The notes under the pieces were generated by a model that did no database searches, was not told where the DNA came from, and saw only the letters and a program-made list of their open reading frames with translations. The translations under genes and the position numbers were made by a program. Of a DNA stretch of 64,000 bases, positions 25,208-36,025 are shown in pieces. Numbering within the stretch: position 1 is the stretch's first letter; each line of letters starts with the position of its first letter. This DNA comes from Diaporthe sp. PMI_573 (taxonomy: Eukaryota > Ascomycota > Sordariomycetes > Diaporthales > Diaporthaceae), in contig JAJTUP010000013.1 of the NCBI GenBank assembly GCA_021399435.1, positions 124,001 to 188,000 of the forward strand, written 5' to 3'.

Positions 25208-27194
25208 ATGGCTGACCCAGGACCACGCTTGGTAGCTGCCGCATATCCATCCCCTCCGAACCAATACCGCCATCGCCACTACTCTCCATCGAACTCGCAA
25301 TCCTCCCAGGACTCCGCCAACACCCGCCGCAAGCCCTCCAACGCTTCGCTGTCTGATCAGACCTACTATAATATGGCCGCGACGTCCATGTCTCCGCCGA
25401 ACATCAAGAGCGAGTTCGGCGGGGTCGGCACCGGCATCGCATACGGTGCACCGGCACATTCCACACCTCAGCAGCCCAGTGAGAAGAACGGCGCGCTCGG
25501 CTTTGGCTTCCTCAAATCTCTTACTTCTTCAGACAAGAAGTTGACGAGGGATGGGCAACCAGCAAAACGCCGCGGCCCAAAACCCGACAGCAAACCCGCC
25601 CTGACGAGGAGACAAGAGTTAAACAGGCAGGCACAGAGGTAAGTCGGTCTTGCTCATGGGTGTCCCGCCACTCCGATGGTGGCCTCTTGCTAACGGTGAC
25701 GTCGTGGGACAGGACTCATCGAGAGCGGAAAGAGCTGTACATCAAAGCCCTCGAGGATGAAGTACTTCGCCTTAAAGAAGTCTATTCGAATGTCAGCCAG
25801 GACAAGGACCGTCTGGCCGAGGAGAACCGTTCGCTCAAGGCACTGATGCAGCAAAACGGGTTAGCGGTTTCTGGGGCATTAACAATGATGGACGACAACC
25901 TTAGCAGCCCGTCTGTGGGCCCGTATATCGGTAGCAACAGTTCAGCATCCATGTCTGCATCCGGCAGCTATGGCATCGCCTCGGCTTCTACTCAGAATTC
26001 AGCGTACACGCCACCGCCAGGCTCCGCATTAAGCACGACGACCGCGATGCAAGGGATGTCACCGCTAGGTGGCCTCAGTCCGAACCAGCAGGCTGCGGGT
26101 CTTCACCGACAGTCACCATCCGCACACTTGACTGGACCCCGGCGCAATCCGGGCATAGACTATGATCAGGCTGGCGTTGACTTCGTTTTATCGTACGAAA
26201 ACCCCCCGAACGCTTATTTATCTCCTCCCCGTTAGCGACCGTCTTCATCTCATATCCGCACACTTCTTCACACTCGTTGTCTCACATCGCACAAGATCGA
26301 CACCCTGATCGTTGCACGGCGGGACACACTGCGGTGGACCCACCACACCCACTCAACACCAATTCTCGACTCAACTATCCGGTCAAACGGCTCTGTGATG
26401 AGCATGACGGGAAGAGGATGCTTTGCTGACCACGGATTCGCTCCTCTAGTCTTGAGAGGCCCTGCATGGATCACATGCCCTGGCTCTTGGATCGCTCGAG
26501 CGCCAACGGTGGCACCGAGCCTTGCGGCCACGCTCTAATGGCATCATGTCCGCCAGAGCCATTTTCAGACCTGACACCGGACATACCGTTTGGCCACAAG
26601 CACGGCAACAAGAACCCCGCCCCCAACCGTCACGCTCGTCAAACGAGCAGCCAAAAAAGCTCCAACGTTAGCCGGAACTTTAGCAGGAACCATGCCGCCC
26701 CGAGTCCTCCAGCGGCGGAGAGGGCAGGTGCCGCAAACCCCAATTCTTCGGCGCCCATGGATGTAGACGGGCCCACTGGGGGGCCGCTGCGGACATGGGA
26801 GCTCAGCAAGTCGGACCTGGCGACATTGTTGGACCTCAGCCAGAAGCTGAACCTCGATGGCGAGATAACGCCCGTCATGGCGTGGGGCATGGTGCTGGCA
26901 CATCCGCGACTGGGGGAGCTGAACGAGAGGGACTTTGTGAAGTTGACGGAGGAGCTCGGCAGCAAGGTCCGATGCTACGGGTGAGTCACAAGTATCCCCT
27001 GACGACATGGGAGTAGATGATGAATACTCTTTCTGCATGCTTCCTACCACCGCTATGACTGACTAGCACTGGAACACAGATTCGGAGCCGTCATGGAGGA
27101 GTTTGAGGTCCGCGATGCCCTGGAGGCCATCTTCTCCACAAAGCCGGAGCAACCCTTGGGCCTGACCGGTGCAGCACATGGATATAGCTTGTGA
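25208..27194 (+). CDS. Fungal bZIP transcription factor
   Basis: Nuclear DNA-binding regulator. Four exons: 25208-25638, 25713-26192, 26450-26980, 27080-27194; phases agree and give 518 aa. Intron 1 (74 bp) splits the basic region between NRQAQR and THRERKE. Intron 2 (257 bp) starts at GTACGA inside DFVLS; without it the frame ends early at 26233, and splicing restores DFVLSLERPCMDHM. Intron 3 (99 bp) restores RCYG/FGAVMEEFEV. Basic region about 134-155 (RRQELNRQAQRTHRERKELY), leucine zipper to about 190, Ser/Gln-rich middle, and a conserved C-terminal helical module (LDLSQKLNLDGEITPVMAW; AHPRLGELNERDFVKL). I recognise the bZIP-plus-C-terminal-module architecture as a fungal family but cannot assign a gene name. 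Confidence 0.95.
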
Positions 27195-27533
27195 TGTCAG
27201 GGGCAAACCATCCGTGAACCAGCGGGAGTGGTATATATTTATTGCAATAATCTGGACGAATTAATGATATCCTATTTGAGCCAGCTGGATTTTGTCAGGC
27301 TTGTGCTTCGTCTTCGATATGAGAGCAATGATGATTGACTTCACCAACAGGTGTTCGTAGCATTCGCTCGCGTGTAGATGGGGCCAAGAAGTCTTACTTG
27401 TGAATGTGTGCACATTTTGGCGACTTGCGCAATGTGCCTCGATGTCATGCGTAAAGGACGGTGGTACTGCCCATCCTGCAGATATCTCGCTCGGTGTTTT
27501 GGGACTTCGATATTGGACCAGCCACTCCTTCAT
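27195..27533. other. Short convergent intergenic segment
   Basis: Space between the 3' end of the bZIP gene and the 3' end of the small minus-strand gene. I see nothing beyond presumed 3' UTRs. Confidence 0.5.
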
Positions 27534-27982
27534 CTAGCAATGTGGCCTCGGATTCCTACCACTTGTTGCTGGAGATGGGTCGTTATCACCAGTGGACTCA
27601 TTGCACTCCTTGAGATGCTCGGTGAAAGCTACAAGGTCGTCGCAAAACTCGCCCGCGATAACCTTCTTCTGGACGGCACTTCGGTTAGACTTGGCCGCAT
27701 GGTTGTCAATCAAGTCCCCGAGGCTGAAGCATCTCAGAAAAACAAAAGGCTTCGCTGCGGTGCTCGTGAAGTCGATGTTGGAATGGACTCAACTTCACGT
27801 GATTGTCAAGCGGCGCCATCGACCGGCCAACGCTCGGGCTCTTCCGGGTGCCATAAATGTCCGCTGCTGATGCCTAGACCAAATCTGGGCCACGTACCTG
27901 GAGTGTGATGGGCGATGGCCATGGATGGAGAACCAGGAGGTTGAGGGGAAGGTGCTGGGGGCTCACAAGGTTGACCCGCCAT
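27534..27982 (-). CDS. Small two-exon orphan protein (hypothetical, 101 aa)
   Basis: Reconstructed from short exons. Exon 1 is 27982-27898: ATG, Pro-rich MAGQPCEPPAPSPQPPG, ending in phase 1 at CCAG|GTACGT. Exon 2 is 27754-27534, after ..CACCGCAG, and reads AKPFVFLRCFSLGDLIDNHA, then a charged helix-like stretch (SAVQKKVIAGEFCDDLVAFT) to a TAG. The phases add to 306 bp. No signal peptide or membrane segment is seen, and I do not recognise the family. The opposite strand has an overlapping 176-codon frame that looks less protein-like. Intron length (143 bp) and donor are plausible, but the model rests on coding appearance alone, and further exons are possible. Confidence 0.5.
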
Positions 27983-28488
27983 GGTGGGCCTCTACAGCCT
28001 CCACTCATGGCCTGTTAGGGAGGGACAGATGAGTATGATGGGAGAGCGCTCATACTTATTCTTGTCGCCTTGTTGATGAGTCTGCATGTATTATTTTAAT
28101 GACGACGATCCTGCTTGTAGCGGAGGATCACGGGCCATTCGACTGTCTTTCATATTCTGGCCGAGCTTCGAACGAAGCGGTGAGACCACAGTTTATATCT
28201 ATACTGCTAGTGCTGAGATATCACAGACAGTTCCATACGCAAGCTTTCGTGAGTATTTTACGGTCTGAGGACGTGGCTTCCGCATAGGTTCCGCATGGGC
28301 CACTTGAAAGAGTTGGCAGTCACGTATAGTTGGTTTCGTTTTTAATCCGTATACATACTCTTATTATGGAGCTGTAGGTGCTCCCTTCAGTCACGTATAC
28401 TCGTGATTTAGGGAGACAAATCATGAACTTACCTTGCCAAGGCCATGGAAATGGTAATATTAATTATCTATCCCCTAACAATTATTTC
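27983..28488. other. Intergenic segment with a transposon-like repeat relic
   Basis: No gene seen. Bases 28328-28358 (GGTTTCGTTTTTAATCCGTA and flanks) closely match both arms of the inverted-repeat element at 42490-42706, so this is probably a solo end or truncated copy of the same mobile element. Confidence 0.5.
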
Positions 28489-29475
28489 TTACAGCAGAAG
28501 CTTCGCACAGTCAGTATCAAACCAGATGTTCCATTCCCTTATGCTGTGTGTGAGGTCATAAAATGCATCTCGTTGCGCAGGATTGCGGCCGATGAAGGTG
28601 TCGATAAAGACGACAACACTCTTGTGGCCGAGCTTTGGAATCTCATTCATACCCGTCACCTCTAGTACACGTTGCTCACATCTCTTCAGTATTTCCCCCA
28701 GCTTATGAACAAGCTTATCACCGAAAGTGATAAACTCCTTGACCCGTCTACGGACATCCGGGTCCGCGATTTGCGGGAGGCGGCCCTTCGCGTGCTTGAT
28801 TTTCCCACCCAGCTTGATGTGTTCGAACCAGAACTCCGCGGCGAGATCTGTCATTTCATCATGCTCGCCGTAGATGCGCGCCGTCTGGTCGAGGGCCCAT
28901 TTCCCAAGGGAGAACGCATCGAATACTGACGTAAGTAGCAGTATAGGCTCCTCGTCGGGGTCCCAGTGCTTCAGGCATCGCCCTGGGGCAATATAGTGCT
29001 TCTTTACATCCGCGAGGGTGGCCTCCCGGTGCCAAGGTGACTCAAGAGCTGGCTCGGGATCGATGGTGCCCTTTTCTGCTTGACCTGCGTGCGAATGGCG
29101 TCGATCATCTACGAAGGAAGCAGCGCGTGAGAAGAAGGATGTCTCCTTATGGGAGTCGGATTCTGAGTCCTCGAAGTACGAACCTTGACGTTCATGTTTT
29201 GATCCAGGCCGGTGCGACTGATGGTCGCTCCTGTAACTGGAACGATGATCTAACGATCGGCTGCTCTTATGCCGGCGGTGGCCTTTAGACTCATCTGCCC
29301 TTCTAGATGCGTATGTTGGGTTGAGTCTCATATCGACCGTGCTTTCGCTGTTGCTCTGTGGCCTCTCGCTGAGAGGTTGCCGTTTCGAAGACGACGATGC
29401 CGTTCGAGTCGGCCTGCGGTGTCTCCCTGAGAGATAGCTTAAAATGATTTTGCTGCGTCTCGATGAGAGGCTCAT
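28489..29475 (-). CDS. Fungal-specific hypothetical protein with basic N terminus and conserved C-terminal domain
   Basis: Single-exon frame, 328 aa. The first about 150 residues are rich in Ser, Arg and His (RRHKSSRSLDHRSSYRSDHQ) and likely disordered. Residues about 165-328 form a conserved-looking domain (WDPDEEPILLLTSVFDAFSL, GKWALDQTARIYG, EFWFEHIKLGGKIKHA, FIDTFIGRN, WFDTDCAKLLL). I recognise this as a domain recurring in filamentous-fungal hypothetical proteins, often named by weak similarity to cell-wall protein gp1; no biochemical role is known to me. No signal peptide, so probably cytosolic. It lies between AT-rich segments. Confidence 0.8.
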   Translation of the reverse strand: MSLSSRRSKIILSYLSGRHRRPTRTASSSSKRQPLSERPQSNSESTVDMRLNPTYASRRADESKGHRRHKSSRSLDHRSSYRSDHQSHRPGSKHERQGSYFEDSESDSHKETSFFSRAASFVDDRRHSHAGQAEKGTIDPEPALESPWHREATLADVKKHYIAPGRCLKHWDPDEEPILLLTSVFDAFSLGKWALDQTARIYGEHDEMTDLAAEFWFEHIKLGGKIKHAKGRLPQIADPDVRRRVKEFITFGDKLVHKLGEILKRCEQRVLEVTGMNEIPKLGHKSVVVFIDTFIGRNPAQRDAFYDLTHSIREWNIWFDTDCAKLLL

Positions 29476-30991
29476 CGTCCGGCGTCTTGCTTCACAAATG
29501 CTGTTAATAGTTGATTCTAGACGTATAATAGTTGAGTACCTAGGTAGTGCTAGTCAATCTCAAGCCCGCAATGAAAAGTGATCTGATCTTTACACATTCA
29601 AAAAGGACGTCCCAAGGAATGAACCATGAGTGATATCTCAATCCAATTTATTATTAATAGATTGTTCTTTATGAGGAAGCATAGGTCAATCTGTCACCAA
29701 GGACTAGACCAGAGATGCCGAGCCGTTCGACGAGCCGAACTGTGTGAGGCTTGCCTCTCCACACGACATCATACAACAAAGGTCAGCCGCTCGTTTATCC
29801 GTACCATGATTAAATGACTTTCGAGCCGTTGGAATTTTAATACATATTTACAAATAGACAGGAAAATGCAGTTGGGGCTGGAATGTACCCGCGGCACAAA
29901 CACGTAAGGCGGAAAGTGGGACCAGTTGATTTGAGGCGAGTCAAGCATAGCTGTTAATTCAGTGAACGTGAGCTACTGAAGTAGCATGATTGAAAAAATA
30001 TTTTGCTGGCAGTCATGGTTGTTCCAGCCGCTTTTCTGCTCCGTAAGACATAATTGATGCTTAAAAACCACTCATGCGTACTGCAAGGGATTACGAAATC
30101 TTCGATGCAGAGCAAACTATGCCATTTTCTATTGTAACGCATTTGAGATCAAGTCTTTTTTGCATTGATCTGAATCTGAAATATCTCTTTCTGGAGCGAG
30201 CTTTAGCTATGCGCACTAAGGAGCCCTAAACAATAATTAAAATCCTTGTTCCCTTTATTCACCAAGACTCTGTCGACCATTCTGAAGTGATTTCACCTAT
30301 CAATGCCACGTAGATCAATGTACTAGAATTTGAGAACACTTTGCTGGCCCATTGATGAATATTCTGCGGGGCTACTTGCATGTGACATTGCGAATGACCT
30401 GATGAGGCTGGACAAGTGTGCTGTGTCTAGTTGGTGGCACAACTTGTCATCCCCAATTGTAAACCGTCTAGAAAACCAATTGGCTTTGGCGTATGTACTC
30501 TCTGGAGTAGGCTGCGCGGCCGCGTCAACTAGATTCACCGCTGCGCTGCCGAACCCAGTCAATAGCGTCACAGCAAATGTGAAGTCTGTGCCCTACAGAG
30601 AGTCATAACTAGTTTTGCGCTGGGCACTGCGTATAAAGTTAGAAGAAAGGCCAAGTTGCCAAGTCCAGCCTTCAAGTAATGGCGTAACATCTCTACGCTA
30701 TGGCCTTCACTTGCGCTCGTTAAGGCAAAGAAGAGCGGCAAAGCATGTGGGCGCCAAGTGGCCGATTAGCCGAGTGACGTGACGTCCGGATGTCTTTCGA
30801 GTTGGGTGATGAAAGCATAAGCAATTATGTCTTGGCTCAGTCGCGGATATAAAGTCGAATGTCCTCACCACTTAAATAACTCAGCTCGAAATGGTCAACA
30901 AACCGTCGACATACACCAACACTTCAGGACATTCAGTTTCGACATTCTGTCCCGATTTCAAACCCCCGACCAGGCTCAATCTTATCTCACA
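29476..30991. other. AT-rich intergenic region
   Basis: No supportable gene. One ACCTAGGTAGTG motif lies near 29537. Around 30323-30608 both strands are open for 80-90 codons without an ATG in a sensible position. The last 200 bp is presumably the promoter/leader of the small secreted-protein gene. Confidence 0.5.
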
Positions 30992-31362
30992 ATGCGTTTT
31001 ACAACATTCTTTAGTTCGGTTTTTATGTCAGCCGCGCTCTGCGTGAAGCTGCCCCTAGATACTTTACAATCCAGACAAGGTGGATGTGAAGTATACGGCG
31101 ACTATCCGGAATACACTGGACCGTGCGAGGATACCAGTAAGATGACTGGCTACCAGGGTATTTAGAACGCACTAATTCGCGGTCTACAGATTGTGGTGCC
31201 AAAGGTACCGACTGCACAAAAACTTCTCAGGGTTGCGTTATCTACCCGGGTGAGTTGGCTATTCGTTCCTGCGCCTCCTATCTTACCATCGTGTTACTGA
31301 CTGGCCCGGGACTTGTAGCGTTCGGTTGCCCTGCCGAAGGCTGTACCTGCACGTACTACTGA
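30992..31362 (+). CDS. Small secreted cysteine-rich protein (effector candidate)
   Basis: Three short exons, 30992-31136, 31190-31249 and 31319-31362, joined by introns of 53 bp (GTAAGA..CTACAG) and 69 bp (GTGAGT..TTGTAG); phases agree and give 82 aa. The N terminus MRFTTFFSSVFMSAALCVK has the form of a signal peptide, followed by a short polar stretch. The remaining about 50 residues hold eight cysteines, an even number suited to four disulfides, and end CTCTYY. Size, signal peptide and cysteine density are the usual profile of secreted fungal effectors or antimicrobial/defensin-like peptides. I do not recognise a named family, so the target and activity are unknown. It is the first of three secreted-protein genes in 5 kb. 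Confidence 0.8.
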
Positions 31363-32887
31363 CGAATCTCGACGATCAAATCAAGCTAGCTCGGAAGAAT
31401 TACACAGTGAAGCTAGAGGGAGTCATGGAGAGTGGTAGACTAGAGCCATCTCCAGCTCCTGTGCGCCAACAGTTGTACTTATCTTGTTACTTGATTCCAT
31501 TCCATGCAATCGGACAGGTACCTATGGCTCAGCCGCAGAACTTGAAACCCATGAACTATGGTCCCAGCCAATCTCTTGTATGTTCCTAGATCCCAATCAC
31601 TTTCGGGAACACTCGTCAACCAATGCGTGCTTTGTTTCGCGCACAGCACGTGGAAATGTGAACCCATATTCACATCACTACCATCAGCTTGACCATAGGG
31701 GATATATCCCAATGTTCTATATGGAGATAGTCGTATATCACAATATAGGTTTCCCCTGTTTTGCTCCTAGCCGCTCATGTGGGGCGAGACTGTCAAAATC
31801 CTGCCAGACACTTATTCCAACTCGGCCGTCGGAGTGTAAGCCGACACGTGTGGCAACTGTTTGGGAAATCAGATTAAATATATACGATTCATTCAGTTGG
31901 GGGGTTTTGCAGAATAAAGGAAGGAGGGAAACTCTTGGCAACCTCGCTATACTACTGGATAAATTGTCTATATTTGAACTGATCCCCCAGGTAGCTGCCA
32001 CAATCTGGTAGCTGCAATTCGAGTTGCGTCACGGAAATCCCCAGATCTGTCTGACAATGATGGTTTAGATTCTAGCCGCCACGCCCACTTCGAGTACAAA
32101 CATCGCACATTTTGCCAGTCCCAGTCGACCCTGTCACAACACGGCTGTACTAACATTCCTAGGCACTCAGATAGTGGACCTGCTGAAACTTGATTTTTTT
32201 TTAGTAAGAATTCACATGATTTAGTTCGCGCAAGTCCTCGTAGTTGCCGCCACATGCTTTATTGACTTTACTTCCCTGCTCTTTCTTGCCCCAATAGGCA
32301 AACATTGTGCCTCTAGTTCTCACCAACATCGAATCTCCTATCCCAGCCCTGTATTCTTCAATTTCTCTCAAAAGACTTGGGATAAATGTGGTACGCAATT
32401 TGCTATCAGCGCGTTGTCCGTCTTGCAGCTCTATGGAACGGGTCAGTCACAACAGGGAGAACGGTCCACAACGCAGGCAGAATCTGCGGTTGTGGCGATG
32501 GTGCTTTTTCAAGGCAAGGTATGGCTTGGAGCGTACCTAGCGTACTAGTATTCAGTGGCTTAAAGAAAATGACAACCAGTGGTGACCGTGGTTTGAAACC
32601 AAGTGGTGTTAGAATGGGGCTTGCACGACATTTTTCATCGGATGATTATGCGCAGATGAATACACCTTTCGCGGATTATATAAGTCCTTTGCGATCAACG
32701 ACGATGGCATTGCTGCTACTCAGGGGTGAGGAAGAATGGCACCACCGTCTTTCAACTTGCGCGTCCACAGTATGGCCATGAGCCATTGCTCTGGAGGAAT
32801 CTATTGCACTGTGGTCAAGATCTTCCTAGTGATTGTCAAACTGAATTATTTGGTTCGTCCTACACAATGTCCAGCGGCTTAGTGTAT
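31363..32887. other. Intergenic region within the secreted-protein block
   Basis: AT-richer DNA between the 3' ends of two convergent secreted-protein genes. Open frames up to 175 codons are present, but their composition is unlike protein and I see no splice-supported gene. Confidence 0.5.
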
Positions 32888-33763
32888 TTATGTAGAAAAT
32901 CCATAGTAGACATGGTCCCAGTTGCCACCGTTGTCCACCTTGATGCTGATCAGTTGCTTGTTGATATCGAAATCCCTGATAGCCCCCCGTATAGCGGATG
33001 AGAAGATTGTATTTCCAAGCCTGTCCCAGCACATCTTCTTGTTTGCATCCGCATCCGTGCTGGTAACCTCGAAAGAGTCGCTTTCTGCTAAGCCTTGAGT
33101 GGTTCGGCAGTCTGCAATAGCTTCCTTCATATTGGTATTCTCGATCATGTAGCCTAGCACCTCCTTCAGCTCCGATGGCTGGAGGCCTGCTTGCTCCCAG
33201 CACTTCTTCAGCACCTGCCGCATCTTGAGCCGTGGCTCTGTCGTATCAAGCCCGTTCATAGCTTTGAGAACGGTCAAACGTTTGGATTGCTTATTGATCA
33301 TCAAATTGTCGAGAGGCATCTGGTTGCCGTCTTCATCTTTGTCTGTGTAGCCGTCGGCGTAAACTTGGAAGACCCATCTAATGGTGACGTTAGTCCCGTT
33401 ACGGATCCTAAAGTGTTGCATTCTAGAACATTCCAAAACATGAAAGTCGGGGATCCGTTGCAAGAGAAAAGTGACACTGACCGGGTTTCGGTCTCATCAG
33501 TCGTGACATCAACCGAGTAAGCATTATTCCCCTGAGCAAATAGTTATTAGCCATGTCGCCACCCACAGGCAGAGCAGCTGGAGAAATCCTACAGCAAATG
33601 GCCGAACAGGGGCACAGAATATCTGAAATGGACTGTCAGCTGAGCGAATCTACGCGGACTGATACGCTAAATTAGTTGAGGGGTTGCAAGACGAATGCTT
33701 CCTTACAAAATTACTCAGTAGGCCAAGTGCCAGAAAAATGGTTGCAAATGAGTGTGAAATCAT
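32888..33763 (-). CDS. Predicted secreted protein of unknown family (223 aa)
   Basis: Four exons on the minus strand: 33763-33707, 33622-33593, 33531-33482 and 33422-32888. The introns (84, 61 and 59 bp) have good ends (GTAAGG..TTTCAG, GTAGGA..CTCAG with CTAATAAC branch site, GTCAGT..TCTAG), and phases sum to 672 bp. Exon 1 encodes a signal peptide-like MISHSFATIFLALGLLSNF. The mature part includes an acidic loop (YTDKDEDGNQMPLDN), a helix-rich middle (KMRQVLKKCWEQAGLQPSEL) and a C terminus ending DNGGNWDHVYYGFST; few cysteines. I do not recognise a family. It is transcribed divergently from the NLP gene across 1.2 kb, so the two may share upstream regulation (inference). Confidence 0.78.
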
Positions 33764-34967
33764 GTTTAATTATCAGCGAATGAGAGTTTCTCGGACGATT
33801 CGAACGGGAACAACGAATGACTTGACAAGTACCGAATGGTGTTTCTCAGCTTCTGTATTCAAATGAAGGGCGATTCACTGACGTCTATGTATAATAATAT
33901 ACCTACCCTACCGTCAAACTGCGAGTCATTTTGAGCCTCAACAGTGACTGTCCCCTTTTTCTTTTTTTGAGTTCATCGCTTGACTCTTCACATCGTGTGC
34001 TTCACAATGCTGGATTGTCAAAATGAAACGCGACCAACCCAGCCCAGCAATTACAAAATTCTCCTTTCATTTTACAAAAATACGTTTTTCAATCTGATAA
34101 GGAGTTCTAAGACTGGAAGTTTCGAGTGCACCGAATCTATATGCATACTGTCTATTCTTAGCAGACTGAATCATGACTACTCGAGAGGTGTTGTGGCTCA
34201 GTCTATCCCTGTATACGCACTGATAGGATCTTCCACGTCCACAATGCAGATCTCTACCAAAGGTGGGAGTGTCTGTTGGCAACAAAAATACGCGCATCCC
34301 TTTGATCTTCAATCAAGATTCCTCCTCGAGCTACACACCGTCTTCAATTAGCACAGTGAATCATGCGGCCCCGGGCACAGATCGCATATCCAAGTCCGAC
34401 ACACCAGAATTGATATGCGTGAGCAACTAGTATGGTACTCATTGTGCAGTCCTTCCTTACACTACTGTCTGGTATTCCAGGCGTTTCTCTCAGCGCTCGC
34501 ACACCTGGCCTATTAGCGAGCGAGACAACGGAAGCTATACAATAGTCGAGTTGCATGGTGAGTTCTAAATACTGTGAGCAATAACAAGTGCTTTAGGAGA
34601 AAGCGCAGTATTAAACTTACGAAGAACGACAATGCTATAGCACCTGGGTACGGCCAAGAAAGAACCACTGACTCACTCGTCACACTAATCACTATTCTTG
34701 GCAGGATCATGTGGGATCCGTTTCATCAGCTCTAAAAACAACATCCTTGGTGAATGGCATGGGATGAACAGGAGCAAGCAGATTCTCGGCGTTTTCGGGC
34801 TGTGTATGCAAGCCCGAGACAATATAACTTTTCACGTATAACTATGTTGAGGCGACCAACTCTGGCTCCAACTAACGCCTATTGAAGACCAAGACAGCCT
34901 CACTCTCTTTAAACCAAACATCATTTAGTCCATTGGCTTTGTGTTCTTTCGTTAACACACAGTAGCC
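33764..34967. other. Divergent intergenic region between two secreted-protein genes
   Basis: Presumed promoters of the 223-aa secreted-protein gene (left) and the NLP gene (right). AT-rich. A minus-strand frame at 34344-34556 with five cysteines is noted under rejected items; no gene is supported here. Confidence 0.5.
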
Positions 34968-36025
34968 ATGTCATTATCGTCGTTGAAATCACTCGTTTAT
35001 CTAAGCCTCGTATGCCTTGTATGTTCCCGTAGTATCCTACGGCGGGATGGGGACGTTGCGGTGGGCGACAAGTGGAAGAATCACGACGATATTACACCAT
35101 TCCAACAGTACCCAGCAGACGGCGAAGGGGGCGATATTGAGCTATTGTTTAAGCCAGGCCTTAATGATGGTCGTGGATGTTTCCCCCACGCGGCTGTTGA
35201 CAGAGACGGGTATCATGGGTAAGCCAAGGTGTTTAGTGATGTTGTCAGACGGGCTGAGGACCCCACTAACAGCCTGCTAACGTTAGTGCGGGACTGAGAC
35301 CAACAGGAGACATCGGCGAGCGTTGTCGGGATAGCTCCAAAGGTCAAATTTATGCCAGGGTCGGCTCTTCCAGTAACCGAACTGGCGTAATGTACTCATG
35401 GTACCTACCAAAGGTCCAGTCCGATGGAGAGAATCACAAACATTACTACCTGAGCGTCGCGGTATGGCTCTACCGGACGGCTTGCAACAGCGATGCTTAC
35501 GACTACACTATCGCGGGAGTCAGCTACTCCACGGGTCCTGAGACTTGGGACACTGGGTCCAGCACAAACACCATCTACAGCGGTGGAGAGCTTACAAAAG
35601 GGGGAGTCAATACACACCCCATTGTCGGTTACGACTCTAAGGAATATGTATTCCCCTCAGCCGACAGCGCCCAGTATGCGCTAAACCCACCACTGGTGGA
35701 TTGGGACATGCTGCCTGCTGCAGCCAAGGAACAGTTCAATGGCGTAATCTATGAGCACGCACGGTGCCCATTTACAGATGCCAACTTCCAGGCCTCACTG
35801 GACGCTTCATTTGGCGCCACTTTCTACAGCGAGGGTATTCCTGAGGACATCGATTGCACATCGCGACCTCCGACTGCTACTCCGACACCGACTGGTTCTA
35901 CAAGCCCGACAAGCGCTTCAGATGGAGAAGATTCGGGACTCGTTGAGGATGACCAAGACTTGGTCAACACCAGCCTCCCAGCCGACCCGACTTATACACC
36001 AACACCACAAAGGCTATTCGTCTAA
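34968..36025 (+). CDS. NLP (NPP1/necrosis-inducing-like) secreted protein with divergent heptapeptide
   Basis: Member of the Nep1-like protein family, secreted proteins of plant-associated microbes, some cytolytic on dicots. Exons 34968-35218 and 35287-36025, joined across a 68-bp intron (GTAAGC..GCTAAC..GTTAG), give 329 aa. N-terminal signal peptide-like segment (MSLSSLKSLVYLSLVCLVCS). The NPP1 domain (about 45-270) shows the family order: an early cysteine in GLNDGRGCFPHAAV, then MYSWYLPK, then VAVWLYR, then GVSYSTG and YEHARCPFTDANF. The conserved metal-binding heptapeptide position, just before VAVWLY, reads NHKHYYL (about 131-137) and lacks the family's acidic pair, so cytolytic activity is doubtful. 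A Ser/Thr/Pro-rich tail of about 55 residues follows and makes it longer than typical NLPs. Confidence 0.9.

Noticed and set aside
27378..27908. 176-codon plus-strand frame opposite the small orphan gene
   Set aside because: Has a CxxC-like start but no continuing domain; the minus-strand two-exon reading has better coding character. The reverse remains possible.
30323..30608. Opposing 80-90-codon frames on both strands
   Set aside because: Neither has an ATG in a suitable place or a clear splice model; the minus frame has a hydrophobic start, but evidence is too thin.
34344..34710. Minus-strand frames between the two secreted-protein genes, one with five cysteines and a possible GTAAGT intron upstream
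   Set aside because: A join is possible, but the N terminus is not a convincing signal peptide and the product looks unstructured; not enough for a gene call.
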